Shown here: one piece after another, positions 1 to 13,732 of the stretch
Layout of the letters: every line of letters begins with the position of its first letter
Numbering within the stretch: the stretch's first letter is position 1
From: Intoshia linei
Taxonomy: Eukaryota; Orthonectida; Rhopaluridae
Direction: 5' to 3'
Assembly: GCA_001642005.1 (NCBI GenBank)
Contig: LWCA01000128.1
Span: forward strand, 1 to 49,425
DNA: 49,425 nt
The notes under the pieces: model-generated
What the model saw: only the letters and a program-made list of their open reading frames with translations
Databases searched by the model: none
What the model was told of the DNA's origin: nothing
Made by a program: the position numbers and the translations under genes

Positions 1-1236
1 ACCAATAATGTATTTGATAACAGACCAATCGTTGTTATGGACAATGTACGTTTTTACCATTGTTCTAAAATTCTAGAATTTCTTCGAAGAGAAAACGTTG
101 AAAAAATATTTTTACCTATTATTTAAGACAATTATTTCGAATTTATTATTTCATGTAATTAATATTCGCCTTTACCACTAATGATTAACCGTTTTAATCG
201 TCACCTTATTTTCATGGTTATCATTGCAATATTTATATATGATATCGATTATTCTTAATTTATATCGATATTATTGGCGAAGGAAATTTAATCGAATCGA
301 ATTAATTTTTTTACCAGAAGAATGATAGAGTCCTAAAGGATAATACTTATTTTACTATGGGATCCCTTTTTTTCATTTTTAACGAAGAGAAGAGTAGATT
401 TTGCCTACCGCTGTGGGATGACCTCATAAGAATGATAGTCATAAAGGATAATATTTATTTACATCATAATAAAGTCCTAAAGGATAATACTTATTTTACT
501 CTGGTATCCCTTTTTTTAATTTCAAAAATGTATATATAATATTTATATAGTATATATGTATATATAAGTAAAGGATGATATGATATTGATTATTTGTAAT
601 AGTGGTGCGCCATTTTGACTAATATTAATGATACTTTATAATTTTGATTGTACATAAATGTAATTAATAATTGACTATAAAGATTAATCGATATAATGAT
701 GGGTATAACGTTAATTAGGAAAATTCTACAATTTTTAAAATAATATTATTTAATTGCCATTAGGCATTATTATAAAAGTTAATAATTATGCCTATTGGCA
801 CAATAAGTAGATATAATAGGTTATTAATGCTATAATTACGTTTTTATAATGTATCGTATTGCGCAACTTTTCAGGAATGATTTGTCAACATGAAAAATTT
901 TTGCAACAATAATGATTATAAGAATTAAATTTCGCACAATAATTTTGAAAAATTCCACTTGGATATACCTTTTATAATTAATGTATAGCCTTTTAGTAAC
1001 TAAATATAAATGGCACATTGTTTATAAATTTTATTATAGTCTAATTTTAGATTATCATCTCAAAGATAAACAGTTAACTATTTTTTTGTTTATTCTCGGC
1101 ATGTATTATCATAGTTAAAAAAACACTTTTAAATTCTAATAATAAATGCACTTTACACGGTAGGGAGTCAATTCTAAATAAATAATGTTTAATATCACGT
1201 TGAGATAATTTCAAGTGTATAGTTATTTAAATTTGT
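1..1236. other. AT-rich non-coding flank
   Basis: No convincing coding exon is seen on either strand. The short open frames here are low-complexity and match no family I recognise. The only structure is a partial direct duplication near 329-513, listed separately. Confidence 0.6.
329..513. repeat. Direct repeat, two copies of about 43 bp
   Basis: A block reading 'gtcctaaaggataatac', then 'ttattttact', then 'atccctttttt' occurs at about 331-373 and again at about 473-513 with few differences. The segment between also carries a partial third copy ('agtcataaaggataat', about 436-452). This looks like a small degenerate tandem duplication with no coding role. Confidence 0.6.
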
Positions 1237-2173
1237 CTAAATCCAACGGCTCTCTGAATTGAATATAAACGATTGTTTTTCAGCAAATATAGGTCGGTAA
1301 TAATCGGGTCCAGGGTCTATTTGCTTTGTATTTTTAATTCTACTGCAATGAGAAGGCATCATAAACTGCCACGATTTTTTGCAACCTTTTTTGGGGAATG
1401 ACTCTTTTGTTTCATAGGCACCTGGGCCAGGAATGGTTGGCTCTTCATCTAGCGGCATAGCCGGTGCAGATAAACATAGATAATGTTGTTTTCTATGAAA
1501 ATTAATTATAAATGTTAATATTTATCAACATGAATGGATATTTCAGTTTCTGCAATGCCATTTTTTTGTTTGGATAATAATAGTTTGGAGCAGGATTCTA
1601 AATACAACATGTATATATAAATACATTTGGTTACATTGTATATAGATTTAAACACGATTCTTTTTGTTGAAGAATTGAAGCACGATAAAAATTTATTACG
1701 GTCAACGGTGTCGTTTATGTTGTAGTAGCCTATGCATCAATTAATCATGTACAAGTAAAAACATACAAGGTGAAATTTTTGTAAAATTATTGCCATAATT
1801 TAAAGAGTTTCGAATTGTTTTTGAACTAAAAAAAGAACTCTTTAGTTTTTTCATTAAATCGTTTTCTCCCAATTTATTAACCTAAATAAATGTTTAGAGT
1901 ACATTCATGTCCAATTGTTAATACACATTGTGATATATATCAAAAATATCAAAGCAGTTTGGAAAAAAATTATGAAATTAGGAATAATAAACATTACATG
2001 ATATTTTGATGGAGACGGGGTGAAATGTTTATCCTTTCTTTTGTTAGTAGCAATGGGAAGTTTGAATGCTGCTGTATTATTACAACCATTTTCTTTTTTT
2101 ACAGCTTGGTCAATTTCTATTTCTGATGTATTTGCGATTACTGGCACGATTTTCGTTTTAACATTTATTTCCG
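1237..2173 (-). CDS. Sperm-tail PG-rich (SHIPPO) repeat protein, ODF3/STPG-like, 5' part uncertain
   Basis: Three minus-strand exons join cleanly: about 2173-1998 (ends PSPSKYH), 1597-1530 (starts NPAPNYYYPNKK) and 1492-1237 (contains PTIPGPGAYE and IDPGPDYYRP). The junctions use GT...AG introns; the second is 37 nt. The protein carries at least four Pro-Gly/Pro-Ala-Pro-x-x-Tyr units, the signature of SHIPPO/sperm-tail PG repeats found in ODF3, ODF3L and STPG proteins. In other animals these decorate axonemal or sperm-tail microtubules. The stop is the TAG at 1237-1239. The first exon appears to begin at an acceptor near 2173, so the true start lies further upstream and was not located. A possible short first exon at 4645-4726 does not join in phase. 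The family call is fairly safe, but the exact orthologue cannot be named. Confidence 0.72.
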
Positions 2174-2814
2174 TCTATAAATTATTTTTTAAATTCTGTT
2201 TAATACATTATTTCTCAACTTTTTTCCATTCGGTGCAATAAAAAATAAAAAAATCTTTTATATTTTATCAGATTTAACAAGACCAAGCCACAAATTGAAA
2301 AAAAGTTGTTTCGGTACACAAAAAAGAAATAATTCTGATATAACTAACCCTCCGTGAAATGTTATATGGCTTGTCTTAAAATTTTCGTTTTCGTTGGGCA
2401 CACTTAAAATTTTTGTTGAGAAACACTGGTCTAATTGATGAATAAAGGACCAATAATTTTGGGGATTTTTCTGATGTAATAACAATCTTACACAAATAAA
2501 GGTATACGGTTTTAGCTAAAAATGTATGTTTGCATGACTGTAACCATTTGTTAAGTAAAATGCAGAGTTTTAAAAACTCTAATTTTTCATATATTTTTAC
2601 GAGAGTGATGTGTTATAATAAAATTTCAAATCATAACTTGAATCCTTCAGGGATGAAAACCCAAATTACACTTTTTTTGAAAAAAATGAGTGCTAGAATT
2701 AAAGAACACATACATTTTAGAGGAATTTTTAAAATCATTAACATTATATCAAATCGCAAACTCAAAAACTTGCATTTCAAAATAAAAAATTACAAATTAC
2801 TCATATTTTTTAAA

Positions 2815-3606
2815 AACGAAAAATGTCTTTAAAAAATATAATTTATAAAATTGCGAAGGAATGAATTATATAGATTTTCACCCATATTTCTTTATTAGAA
2901 ATGTGTAGACGTTCAATGCACATTTTTTTTGAAATTGTAGGATCAATATTTACATTTGCAATTTTTTATTTTAATCGAAATATTTGAAAAATATTGGTTG
3001 ATAATATATTAAAAATTATTTTTCACCGGGAATGCGTGGATTTCTGGGGTTGAAATTTTGTATTTATATCAACTGGAATAAGCTCTATCAGAATAATCTT
3101 AATTTTTTTAATTTGCGAACTTAATTATTTAAAATTTTTTGTTTTAATAAAATATTTGGAAAAAAATATATACGAATACTAAAATGCTGTTTTGACCGTG
3201 AAGTCGTCACTTATTCGGATTTAAATTTTTTGTGTGTGTTAACAGGATACAACTGTACCACCTGTAAATTTTTTTAATAGGGCTGTTTTCATAAAAAAAG
3301 GGTAATTTGTGGTTTAGGCTCTGAAGATATATTTTTTTAAATTTAAATTTATGATAATAATTGATTTTAAAATCGGAATCGAAGCGTATATTTTTTTAAA
3401 TTCTCGAACTCGTTTGATTTTCAAATAAAGGATAATTGGGGTTGTTGACCCGTAAGATGTGAGTTTGGGAAGTTGAAATTTATTTTTCTAACACTCCTGG
3501 AAAAAATTGTAATAGATATATGGACTTTATAAAATTTTAAGACTGGAAGTTATTGAAATAAACGATAACACACACTGACAAACAAACATTATATAAGTAA
3601 GGATAT
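2815..3606 (+). repeat. Dispersed repeat family, long copy
   Basis: This block recurs, diverged, in both orientations across the window. Reverse copies lie at about 41470-42480, 30405-31000, 29215-29475, 22240-22330 and 18285-18610. Forward copies lie at about 21030-21815, 26520-26740 and 36850-37390. Landmarks are 'tcaccgggaatgcgt', 'tcaactggaataagct', 'gtgtgtgttaacagga', 'aaaggataattggggt' and an end reading 'tatataagtaagg'. No coding potential is seen. It is probably a non-autonomous transposon whose class I cannot assign. Confidence 0.7.
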
Positions 3607-4644
3607 TAATATGATGTGATGTAATTACTTTGGATATGAATGGACCATATCCCTTTTTGTTAAAATTAACAGATTTTTGATTTTTTTGTTCAATTGAATA
3701 ACTTGCGGGTCCTGGATTGTCCGCCTATATCAATAGATTTTATTTAAAAACGGATATGCTAGATAAGGTGGTACAAAGTGGTGCGACTCGTGGTATAAAT
3801 TGTTCAAAATTATAAAAAAAATTATTTGTCGAATTTATACATTTTATATTATATTAATAATAATAAATATTTTAAATACAGCTTATATAGTTTCATTAAA
3901 TTCATTTGTAAGTTATCAAAATGGTTTGTTTTATAAGCATGTAATTATAAAAATGTTTATTATGTAAGTCTGTATAATTATAAGATTATAATCTTAGCAT
4001 ATCTAAGACATTTAGAACACTCAGACACAAAATACTTACGATACTCAAGAATCTTATTTTTTAAATGCTCAGTTTGGAAAAATGATTCCGCCATCTTAAC
4101 TTGGATATATTATATTGTATATATTATTATATGTCTTATCATATATTATATAATATATTATATAGCAAACTAATTTAAGTACCATATGATTGAATGATAA
4201 TTCAAACTATATTACAATATAATTTCCATAATAATAAACATAAATAAATAATAATATAGATTAACTTAATTAAAATAGTTACTAATTTTGAATAAAATCA
4301 TCCGACCCCAAAAATATTTTTGACGACCCCGCGGTTAAGAAACTCTGCTATATATGAATTTATGTAAGTTATACTTTGTAAACTTTTTCATCGGAGAAAC
4401 GTTTTGATTTTGATAAAAATCCATATTTGTCGGAATTTTCAATAAAATACGTTTGATATTTGGTGGGTATCGTAGATGATAAACCTTTTCTTACCATACC
4501 TACAAATTGTACATATATTAACAGTGTATTACAAATATTAAAATGAATACGGAGTCTGTTTATTTACATGGTTAATTAAAATTAATTTAATGTTAATGTT
4601 AACTAACGGATTAATGTTATGCATCATTTTTAAAATATATTTAC

Positions 4645-4726
4645 CTCGACGAATTTTCATAGTTTTAGTGTCATATTTATGCAGACGTGATATCACTGCA
4701 TCTGAACGTACGTGTATGCTGTCCAT
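4645..4726 (-). CDS. Possible isolated first exon of an unknown minus-strand gene
   Basis: An ATG at 4726 opens a 27-codon stretch beginning MDSIHVRSDAVISRLHKY and ending at a canonical GTAAAT donor. Its base composition is less AT-rich than the surroundings. It might be the 5' exon of the SHIPPO-repeat gene about 2.4 kb downstream, but the phase does not fit the acceptor near 2173, so no continuation is established. It may equally be chance. Confidence 0.2.
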
Positions 4727-5882
4727 GTCACATTAATTTGTAATTAATGTTATTAAATTTTAGATTGCCAGGTTGCGACAATTTAACTTAATGTGTTCCA
4801 AAACAACGCTTTTCTGGATCAAATTTTTCGTTTATTTAGGAAATTGATTTTTTTTATGTCGTCTTAATTTTTAATAAATTTTTATTATTTCAACAGAGTT
4901 GTAAACTACGACTTGTAGTTGTATTTATGAATACTGCATGACTAAATATTTTGATATTAATATTTAATTAATAATTCATATGTATTTATTTTTAATGTGT
5001 TTTTATATCTATATTTTAATCATGTCTTACAGATTAGCGTTAACCAACCTGAGCGATATCGCCCAATACATGACGATTTGACTTTTTCAGTAAGCGTAAA
5101 AAAATAAATAAAAATAATTTTCAATTCATCATTATAATGTTCAATTACAGGCTAATTCCTCGTTAACGGAATTTTTTATAAATAATGTATACATTAAAAC
5201 AGTAGTTACCGATTGGAGTCCAAAATTATATCTTGGGATTCGTCAGATTCAAATAAAATATAGAAAAGTTTTAATCAACTATGTTTATTTTTAATATTTA
5301 TTACATAGTTTTTAGAATCTAAATGTTAGAAATTTATCCCAAAGCCTAGACGACCGCTACATTATTATTTCAAAAATTGCACTTTTATCCCACAATTAAA
5401 AATAACATGTCAAATAGTCACAGAAAAATTGACTTTTATCAATATTTTTTTTAAAAATGCACTTAATCAAACCACAAAATAAAAAGATTTAAAATTACGA
5501 AAAGAAATATAAATACCAACATCCTTGCGAAAACTGTATTAAAAATTGGATTTTTTAATTCTACGAATGAATAATTTTAATACGAAATAATAGTGTAATA
5601 TGGAAGAAATAAAATTTTAGAATTATTATTTACATCAATAGAGGAGAGAAAAATTTGTCCCACGGATGAAAAATAATGACTATCCCTATAATCTACCAAA
5701 TATCATTTTAAATTTTATTTTACACAAAATTTGCAATTAGATTACAATTTTTATAAAGATGGTAATTTCTTGGAAAATAAACACAATGGATAATTTAAAA
5801 AATAGGGCGCACAAATTTTTTTTATTGTGCATAGATCTACAATTTTTATCTAACATGTGTCTATTTTTGATTTTATGCCTTA

Positions 5883-6447
5883 CAGTGTGCTACATAAGTC
5901 TCTAATTTATAAGAGGTAATCGTATAAATTAATTAAAAGATTGACCGGTACAAAGTCCACATTTAAACATTATTGAAGACATGTGAAAAATTTGAAAGAT
6001 ACAGTTTATAAGCTACATTCAGTCAACTTAGAAGAACTATGGAGATATATACACGACGAATGGGACCACGTACCTCTAAAAACTATTTAAGGGTTGTATG
6101 CCTCATTGCCCAGAAGAATTGTATCAGTAATTAAAAATAAATAATGGAATGCTAAATATTAGTAATTTTATATATATTTATTTAATATTTTAACTTAATT
6201 AACATAATTAATTGTATTATTATATAGGTGCCTAAGACTTATGTCGCTCGGAATTTTGCAATTTTAATTCAAAATACCTATATTTCATTAATTATTAAAT
6301 TTTTTTATAGCTTTTACTTTTTTATGGTTGTTAAATGTTTGTTCTTGATCATACACTAGATATGATATAAGAAAATGTCTTAAATCATGAACCAGGAGTG
6401 TTTAAATTAATTACAATTGGTGTGCCTAAGACTTGTGTCGGGCACTG
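5883..6447 (+). mobile_element. Internally deleted Tc1/mariner element with TA target duplication
   Basis: The left end CAGTGTGCTACATAAGTCTC (5883) and the right end, whose reverse complement begins CAGTGCCCGACACAAGTC, form imperfect terminal inverted repeats. Each is flanked by TA. An extra copy of the right-end motif lies inside at about 6238-6262 (gtgcctaagacttatgtcg), giving an inverted/direct-repeat arrangement as in many Tc1-like elements. Between them, about 5950-6140 on plus still reads as the C-terminal part of a Tc1 transposase: a conserved NIIE motif, then an EELWRYIHDEWDHVP-type stretch, then LPRRIVSVIKNK, with an in-frame stop. Most of the transposase is missing, so the element is dead. 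Confidence 0.85.
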
Positions 6448-8648
6448 TATAATATACAGTGTATATTCATAAATTAAAAAAGTAGGCCTTCATGATTGTT
6501 ACATATATATATTTGTTTGGACATACATTTGTTTGGTAAATTTTCTTAAAATTTTATTATTTTCCTGAAATTTTACAATTTTTATTATGATTAAAAAAAA
6601 TATATCTGGAAACGTCCACTCTTGAAAGTTAATTTCAAGTTGGATTAATCGTATTTTAACATCAAGTTTATCCATATTACTATTATAATAGAATATAATA
6701 ATGTAATATAAATAAATAATTATGGATTGTATCAATTCTTCTGTATAGTTATAATTAGGGTAGTTTTTTATGGCAAAATGCCATAATTTATATGATAATC
6801 AGCACGAAATTACAAGCATCATGATATCAATATTATGTTTATTAATTAGCTAATTAACAATTTATAAAGTCATTAAATGCCATAAAGTAAGTTTTTTTAA
6901 ATGCAAAAAAGTCAATATTTTTTTTAAAGGGTATTCGACTTAAAAAAATGATATTCATGATATAATGAACAATAAAATTGAACAAATACTACCTTATCTA
7001 TACAATTTATTAAGAAAAGCGCTGTCTACCACAAATAGTGTTGTAATTTGTTTAAAAAATTGCTAACTAAACAGAGGCAATTTTTACCAGATAATGTTAA
7101 GAAGTATATTATTTGCAGTTGTTCATTATTCATATTTATTATAACACGCATAAATATTCCTTATTTTAAGTTTTATTCATATTAATTTATTATGTAAAGT
7201 GACCGATACCATCATGATCGGGGCCTATGCAAATATTAAAATTAAGGTGTATTAAATATTGTATTGATTTAATTTGAGGAACGGTAGATTCAGTTGGTAT
7301 TAACCATAGAAACAAACAAAGATTTTAAGGTCAGATAAAGTCAGTAAATTTAATTTTTAGGTCAGTTTTTTTGTTATTTTATAGGTCAATAAAAAATTGC
7401 CCTAGTTATAATTAAGAATGTAAATGAGTGCAATTAATTTATTCAGATTTATCTAACTTTTGTAGCTCTACCATACTCGTTTTAAGTGGTCATACTTGCA
7501 GATGAAACTCAAACTGTCCTAACCCCTATCAAGTTAATTAATTTCTGTAACCATGTTGAAAGATATTATGCTGCAGTCAGCCGAGGTGCAGATCTTTGTT
7601 AATGAGTTGTGTATATATAGTCTGATAAATTTTTTTATTTATTCTGTTCTTTATTTCTCTCTAATACTCGCCAATTCTGTATTTCGCCATATGATTATTA
7701 CCGTAATATAGAAATATTAACTTTTTATTCTATGTATATAACTCGCCATTCATTTAAAATATAAAAGTTTAAAACCATTTCTTAAATTTAATTATTATTT
7801 TATGTACGTAAGTTTAAATACGTAGTCTAAATACGTACTATCACAAATTTACGTTTATTGGTCATTTAATTTCACATGGAATAATTAATTTTGTACTAAG
7901 AAATTTTAAATAATGACAATTTTGTAACTGAGTAATTGTGATAATGTGTAATAAAATTTGTTAGTACCTTTTTATTCTGGTCGCTTTATCTAAATAGCAA
8001 AAACAATGGCCCAACATTTGTCAATAAATTATTGATAAAAAGGAAAAGAGCATCAACTTAAACTAACCCTTTCATATCAATATTATTAAACATTTTAATT
8101 AATAAACATCATAATTATTCTACTACCCAAGAATATTATTAAGTATCAACAAAATAGTCAAATTACGACAAACAATTATTAAAAATTCAAGACAGACTAA
8201 AATAATGTTAAATTATAATAATAAATATAAATAAAACTATTCAAAATTTTATTTCTCCATAGTTATTAAGAATTTAACGATAAACAACTTGTTAGTAGAG
8301 TTGTAGTAGACTTGTATTTAAATATAGCAGACAGAATCTGGCAACATTTTTGATGTCGTTTATTATTAATAATAATATAACTATATATTAACATTGAAAT
8401 TTTGCATTCGAAATAACATTTATTTTAAAAATTACGGAAAACTGAAAAAGAAAAAAGGTAAATATATAGGGATTATTATAGTAACGATTCTTTATACTTT
8501 TACAGTATTTACAGTTTTATTCATAATCATAAATGAAAATTATCCATCGTAACAGTTATTACAAAATTTATATATTTTATACCTCTTTATCGTTCAGTTA
8601 ATATAATAATCTTATATTTAAAATTTAGCAAATTATAATCTGAGAAGT

Positions 8649-11600
8649 ATGTCGTCGAAAGGCAAGCAAGCGAAAGATAATAAAAATTCACACCAGTCAA
8701 TGAACAATGAAAGTAGTGATGAATGCGGAAATAAATCGAATCCTCCATACGAATATTTTATGCAGAATTACGAAATCCCTGAAAACAGATTCAAAGAAGG
8801 AATGCGAGTAGAAACCTGTGACCCACGAATTCCGAATCAAATTTGCGTTGCCACCATTGTCGGAATGACGGGTCCCAGAATTAGGTTACGCCTCGACGGG
8901 ACTGACGGTACCAATGACTTTTGGCATATGGTAGACTCTTCAAATATCCAACCCATGGGTACTGCCAAAGCGCAACAAAAAATGGTTCAGCCTCCGTTAG
9001 GTTAATGTTTTATTATTAATTTTAATAATTAATCTAGGCTTTCAAATGAACAGACCCACATCATGGACAACATTCTATGAAAAAATATTATCTGATACTA
9101 CCAGTTTTGCTCCAGCAGACTGTTTTATACCGGAACCATCCCATCCTCCCATGAACCAATTTGAAATAAACAACAGTATAGAGGCTGTAGATAGAAAAAA
9201 CCCTCAACTAATTTGTCCTGCCACCATAACTGATGTCAAAAATGATGAAATATTTGTTACTTTTGATGGATGGAAAGGTGTGTTGGATTATTGGACTGAT
9301 TATGATAGTAGAGATATTTTTCCATCTGGTTGGTGTAAAAGTGCCAATCATCCTATTCAATCTCCCGGTGATAAAAGTAATTATATTACAAGTATTAATC
9401 AAATTTATTTTAGATTCCAAATCGACCAAAGTTTCGAATTATTATTACATAGGTAACAATGGAAAATTGATGCCTTCTAATTCAAATCGACAATCTGAAA
9501 ATGAAAATTCTAAAGTTGTTGGAACATATAGTTTCACCGCTGGAAACAACGGAAAGAGTGTTGTTAAAGCAGTAAGAAAATCAAGGCATTCTAAGGAAAC
9601 ATATAATTCTGTGTCACAAAATCATATTAACAGTTCACTTGATGATACTGTATTACCTACTATGGCCACAAAAAAACGTTTCAGAAATGAAAAACTCGGA
9701 CGAAGAAAACAACAGAAAGGTTATTATTAAATAATAATATTTAATATTTGTTTTTAAATAACAATGTAATTAATACTTTTAATTGCAAAGTTGTATTTAT
9801 CCATTTTCAAAGTCATTATTTATTATTATTTTCTTGTGTATGGAGAAGTGATGGTTTATTTATCAATGTAAATACGTTGTATGTAATTATTAGTTTTTAA
9901 AATAATGTCACAAATCGTCATTAACTATTATTATCCTGGAATAATACATTTCATGTTATTTGATCTTTAATCATTATTGATTTTTCATATTTTTATGTCA
10001 TAACAAAGTTACGAGTTGTTTTGCACAGTAAAAATAATTGCTTTTGACATATTGTAATTCTATATAAATAAAAATCATGATTTCACTTGACAGATGTTAA
10101 ATGCTCTCAAGTTGAGTATCTCAGAGATTAACTTTGATAACTTGATTATCAATCCAATTATTTATTGAATATTATTTGATAATATTTATATTCATTATTC
10201 TTTTTCAAATATCAATTTTAATTCAATTTATAAAACATTTGATTTTTTCTTTTTAAATGGGTTTTTAGGTCAATTCTTTTACTTAATTTAGTTTAATTAA
10301 CCTATAACTTGAGATTAGAAGTAAACTTTTTTGAATTTAGAATTTATTTATTTAGAATTTGAAAGTTGACTTACATTTTCAATTTACGACTACAATTGTA
10401 GACTAGGATTAAAATCCCCGAAAATTTTTCGTCGTTAACCCCAATTTTTATTATACAAATTAATGTTCCTATAAAAATAATAATTTTGTAATCCCAATGA
10501 TCCCTCAAAATCTAAAAATTTATGAATCTACAAGGGTTTATATAAACTAATAAGGCAATTCATTACTTGATCTTTAGTGTGTCCTATTAAGTATAAACTT
10601 GACTATTAAGAGTCTTGGCTTTTGAGCTTACTCGTATTATACCGATATTTAAATTTTAGAGAATTGCACGTTATATTATTTTTTATTGACGGGTATTATT
10701 ACATGAAAATAAATTTGTTTAGATTTAATTAGCATTAACGGTTTCACATTGAATAATCCATATATGAACCATTTAAAAATTTAATACTAAAATTTTAAAA
10801 ACCCAACGATTTTTACTAAAAATCAAAATTTATCAACCATTAAGGTAATAATTGACTTTTACCAACTATTAAACACGCTCTTTTTTCATTTTGGGTGTTG
10901 AATTTGATTGTTTTATGCAATAATTACATTCCATTTAGTTTACAAAATAATAATTTTTTGCATTAGATATGATATAACCTTTAATCCTATTGAATTGAAA
11001 AAGTGTATTATTTATGTATTGTATGAGTTACTGTGAATTTATATAAATGTAATTGTATATAATTATATGATTACGCAAGATTTATAAAATTGCATAAACT
11101 ATTTCATGAAAGATCAAAAATATTCCACTTTAAAAAATGATAATAGGTAAAATAGGAATTTTCTTTAAAGGGTTGGTAAAATTGAATTTTTCTCTCAATG
11201 GTTGGTTTATTTATGGCTCTAAACGTTATTACTAGGACGAACAATGTCATGAAAATAATTATTTTTTTAATATTAAAAAAATGTTAGAAATTTAAGAGGG
11301 AACTCTAAGAAAGGCAGCTATTGAACAGTCAAACCTCATCATCAAGTGTTAAAAGATCCGTTTTCGTTGTTGAAGAATATATTATCCGACGAAAGAAATT
11401 TTTTAATAACAAATATTTATAAATATATTCTATTGTACTATAACAGCAGTTCCCAACATACTCCACAGTTAGTACCCTATGCTAAAAATATTCTCGAACC
11501 CCATATAATTTAATTTAGTGTAACTATGATACCATATCAATTAAAAAAATTGTTAAAACTCTACTTGACGAAAATTAATATCTAAAAAATCGTTAATGAT

Positions 11601-13622
11601 TGAACTGACGAAATAAGGGCGTAACTGTATTTAATATACAATGTTAAAATTACAGAGACTGTCAAATAGGCGTAAATACATAAGGAACTAAGTATATTAT
11701 TACAAATTAATTTTTATTTTCAATTATTTTTGGGATTTAAAAAAAATATATAATTTATGAGTCATAGTATCAGACGAGCTGGTACTCTAAAATATTTTCT
11801 GGGTCTCTAGGGGTCCCAGTATCTTCATTTGGGATTCGCTGTACTATAATAAATGAATTTGTCATAAAAAGTCATTATTTTTGGGAAATGTCATATTTTT
11901 TTTGAATTTTTGGTCATAAATAAATTCCTGTAGTATAATATTTAGGTTTCATTGGTAAATTTTTAGAAATTAAAATTGAATTACTTGTGCGAGAAAGTTA
12001 ATAATCCCTGGTTTACTTTATTTTCTGACTAACAAAAATATTTAATACAGTAATTAATCAGTTACTATTGTGAGTGGATAAATATTTGTTGCTCAACTTG
12101 TGTAGACAAAAACGATTGAATTGATTTATACGTTTGATTTCTCATTTATTTGTATAGAAGAATTTATTAATCAAAAGATTGTAAGTTTATTTGATTGATT
12201 AGAAATGGTAAAATCATCTTTAAAAAGAAATAAGGAGAACATTATACATCTTAAAAATAAGTCAGATTGTTTAAATTTAATTTGCAATGAAGATATCCCT
12301 CTTACAGAATACGTGAAACATGAAAAGGATAAAGAAATGTTTACAATACTACCCAAAATTGAACACACTTCTAGTAATTCACATGTTTCTGTAAAAAAAT
12401 GACTAAAACATGAAAAGTCGACGTGTAACCTTCAACCTGAAAACTTATACATTTTATTGTTTCTTTTTTTGCGATTAGATTTAAGTTAATTCCACACATT
12501 GTATTTTTGTTTCTGACGCACAACCTTTAGAAATCAGGATGAAGGGTAACAATATTCATTTCATAAATCACATTAATTAATTGCTTTATGATTATTAACA
12601 TTGATTAAGGATGAAAACGGCTTTGTAATGACATGACTTTATATACTTTTGTAATTTGTTGAATTTTAGTGATTGTATATACAAATGCATTCCATAAAGA
12701 AGTCAAATTTGGAAAGTTTATTGATGTAGATAAGGCAAAAAAAGTTTTGCCCAAATGGTTTGGACCTTGTTCTGTAGGAAGGCTTTTGAAGGATATTCTA
12801 TATTCCTGTGTAAAAATGGCCTTAAATCCTCTCGAAATGTTCAATTCCATTATAGATGGAACTGGCTATTTAAATTTCCACGGTATGAATACATTTATAT
12901 TATTTTGATTTTTAATTTAGTGTCAATAGACAAAATAGTGTACCACAAAAACCTTCCAAATGTAATGAACATGTCTCAACTGATGAGTTATATAGACGAC
13001 TTGGGTGCTATTTTAGGGTACAAGTGCTTATTTACAGAAAATAAACTAACAGACGACGCAAATTCAACCGAAAATGAAGAAATAAAATCTAGTAGTACAT
13101 AAAGTGTTTAAATTTATAAAAATCTAGAAAGCAACAATGTTTCAAGGATTGATTTAGTGGAAAATGCGACGAGTGGTTTTTATTTTATATAATTAATTTT
13201 AATATAAATGTAGATTCTGACAGTGACAGTAGAGTTTTACGAAAGAGAATAAATAGAGAAGGTTACTATGATGTATCTAAAAAACATAAAAGTGAAAGTG
13301 AACCAGAAGACGACGTTGTGCATATGGAGAAAGAAAATAACATAAACATTGAACTCAAAACACCAATTGTGGAATACGATAAATGGTCTACTGATGATGT
13401 TATGAATTATCTCACCTCCCATTATCCTTCACTGGAGAATATTCGGGATTTTGTCATTTCTCATGTAATGAATTTAAAATTTGAAAATGACCTGTATTTT
13501 TATAGGAAATTGATGGACCTGCTCTAGTGCTTTTATCATGTGAAGACATGATAAAATACTTGAATATCAAATTAGGGCCGGCTCTTAAAATTGAAAGGTG
13601 TATTAAAAAAATGTTTAAATAA
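8649..13622 (+). CDS. Scm: Polycomb protein SCM/SCMH1-like (two MBT repeats, SLED, SAM)
   Basis: Polycomb-group repressor homologue, expected to be nuclear and to bridge PRC1-type complexes through its SAM domain. The ATG at 8649 opens exon 1, carrying MBT repeat 1 (FKEGMRVETCDP, then ICVATIVG, then FWHMVDSSNI, ending QPPLG). A 37-nt intron (9001-9037) leads to MBT repeat 2 (PTSWTTFYEKIL, DYWTDYDSRDIFPSGWC). A basic linker (KKRFRNEKLGRRKQQK) ends near 9728. After an intron of about 2.5 kb, the exon at 12203-12390 is a charged linker. The exon from about 12669 carries the SLED domain (VLPKWFGPCSVGRLL). The final exons carry the C-terminal SAM domain (WSTDDVMNYL; then EIDGPALVLLSCEDM, IKYLNIKLGPALKI) and stop with TAA at 13620-13622. 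An AATAAA follows at 13644. The domain order is diagnostic of SCM rather than L(3)mbt or SFMBT. No N-terminal zinc finger is seen. Confidence 0.92.
9731..12202 (+). other. Large SCM intron (about 2.5 kb)
   Basis: Between the MBT2/linker exon and the next coding exon lies AT-rich sequence with no recognisable exon or complete transposon. It contrasts with the 37-nt introns elsewhere in the same gene. Confidence 0.6.
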
Positions 13623-13643
13623 GTATTAAATTTATATTTGTAA

Positions 13644-13649
13644 AATAAA
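13644..13649 (+). promoter_or_regulatory. Polyadenylation signal AATAAA for the SCM gene
   Basis: A canonical hexamer 22 bp after the SCM stop codon, inside the 110-bp gap shared with the convergent lipase gene. Confidence 0.6.
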
Positions 13650-13732
13650 GTATATAGTGTATTTATAATATACAGAAACTATATTTATCAACAATTTAAA
13701 ATTGTACCGATTTCATCTAAAATATTTACAAA

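Larger units (their letters stand above)
2174..8648. other. Repeat-rich intergenic region
   Basis: About 6.5 kb without a solid gene. It contains a hAT-like element end near 2410-2430 (GTTGAGAAACACTG), a copy of a dispersed repeat (about 2815-3606), another hAT-like terminus near 4305-4370 (ACGACCCCGCGGTTAAGAAA), a collapsed Tc1 element (5883-6447) and long AT-rich simple sequence. One possible minus-strand exon (4645-4726) is listed separately. Confidence 0.55.

Noticed and set aside
2020..2241. Plus-strand open frame with hydrophobic stretches suggesting a membrane protein.
   Set aside because: It lies opposite the exon of the SHIPPO-repeat gene, which has family motifs and splice sites. 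The plus frame is its shadow.
2530..2832. A 100-codon plus-strand open frame as a gene.
   Set aside because: Its composition is almost all Lys, Asn, Phe and Ile. It runs into the dispersed repeat and has no family motif.
9208..9429. Minus-strand open frame across the second MBT repeat.
   Set aside because: It is antisense to a clearly conserved MBT exon.
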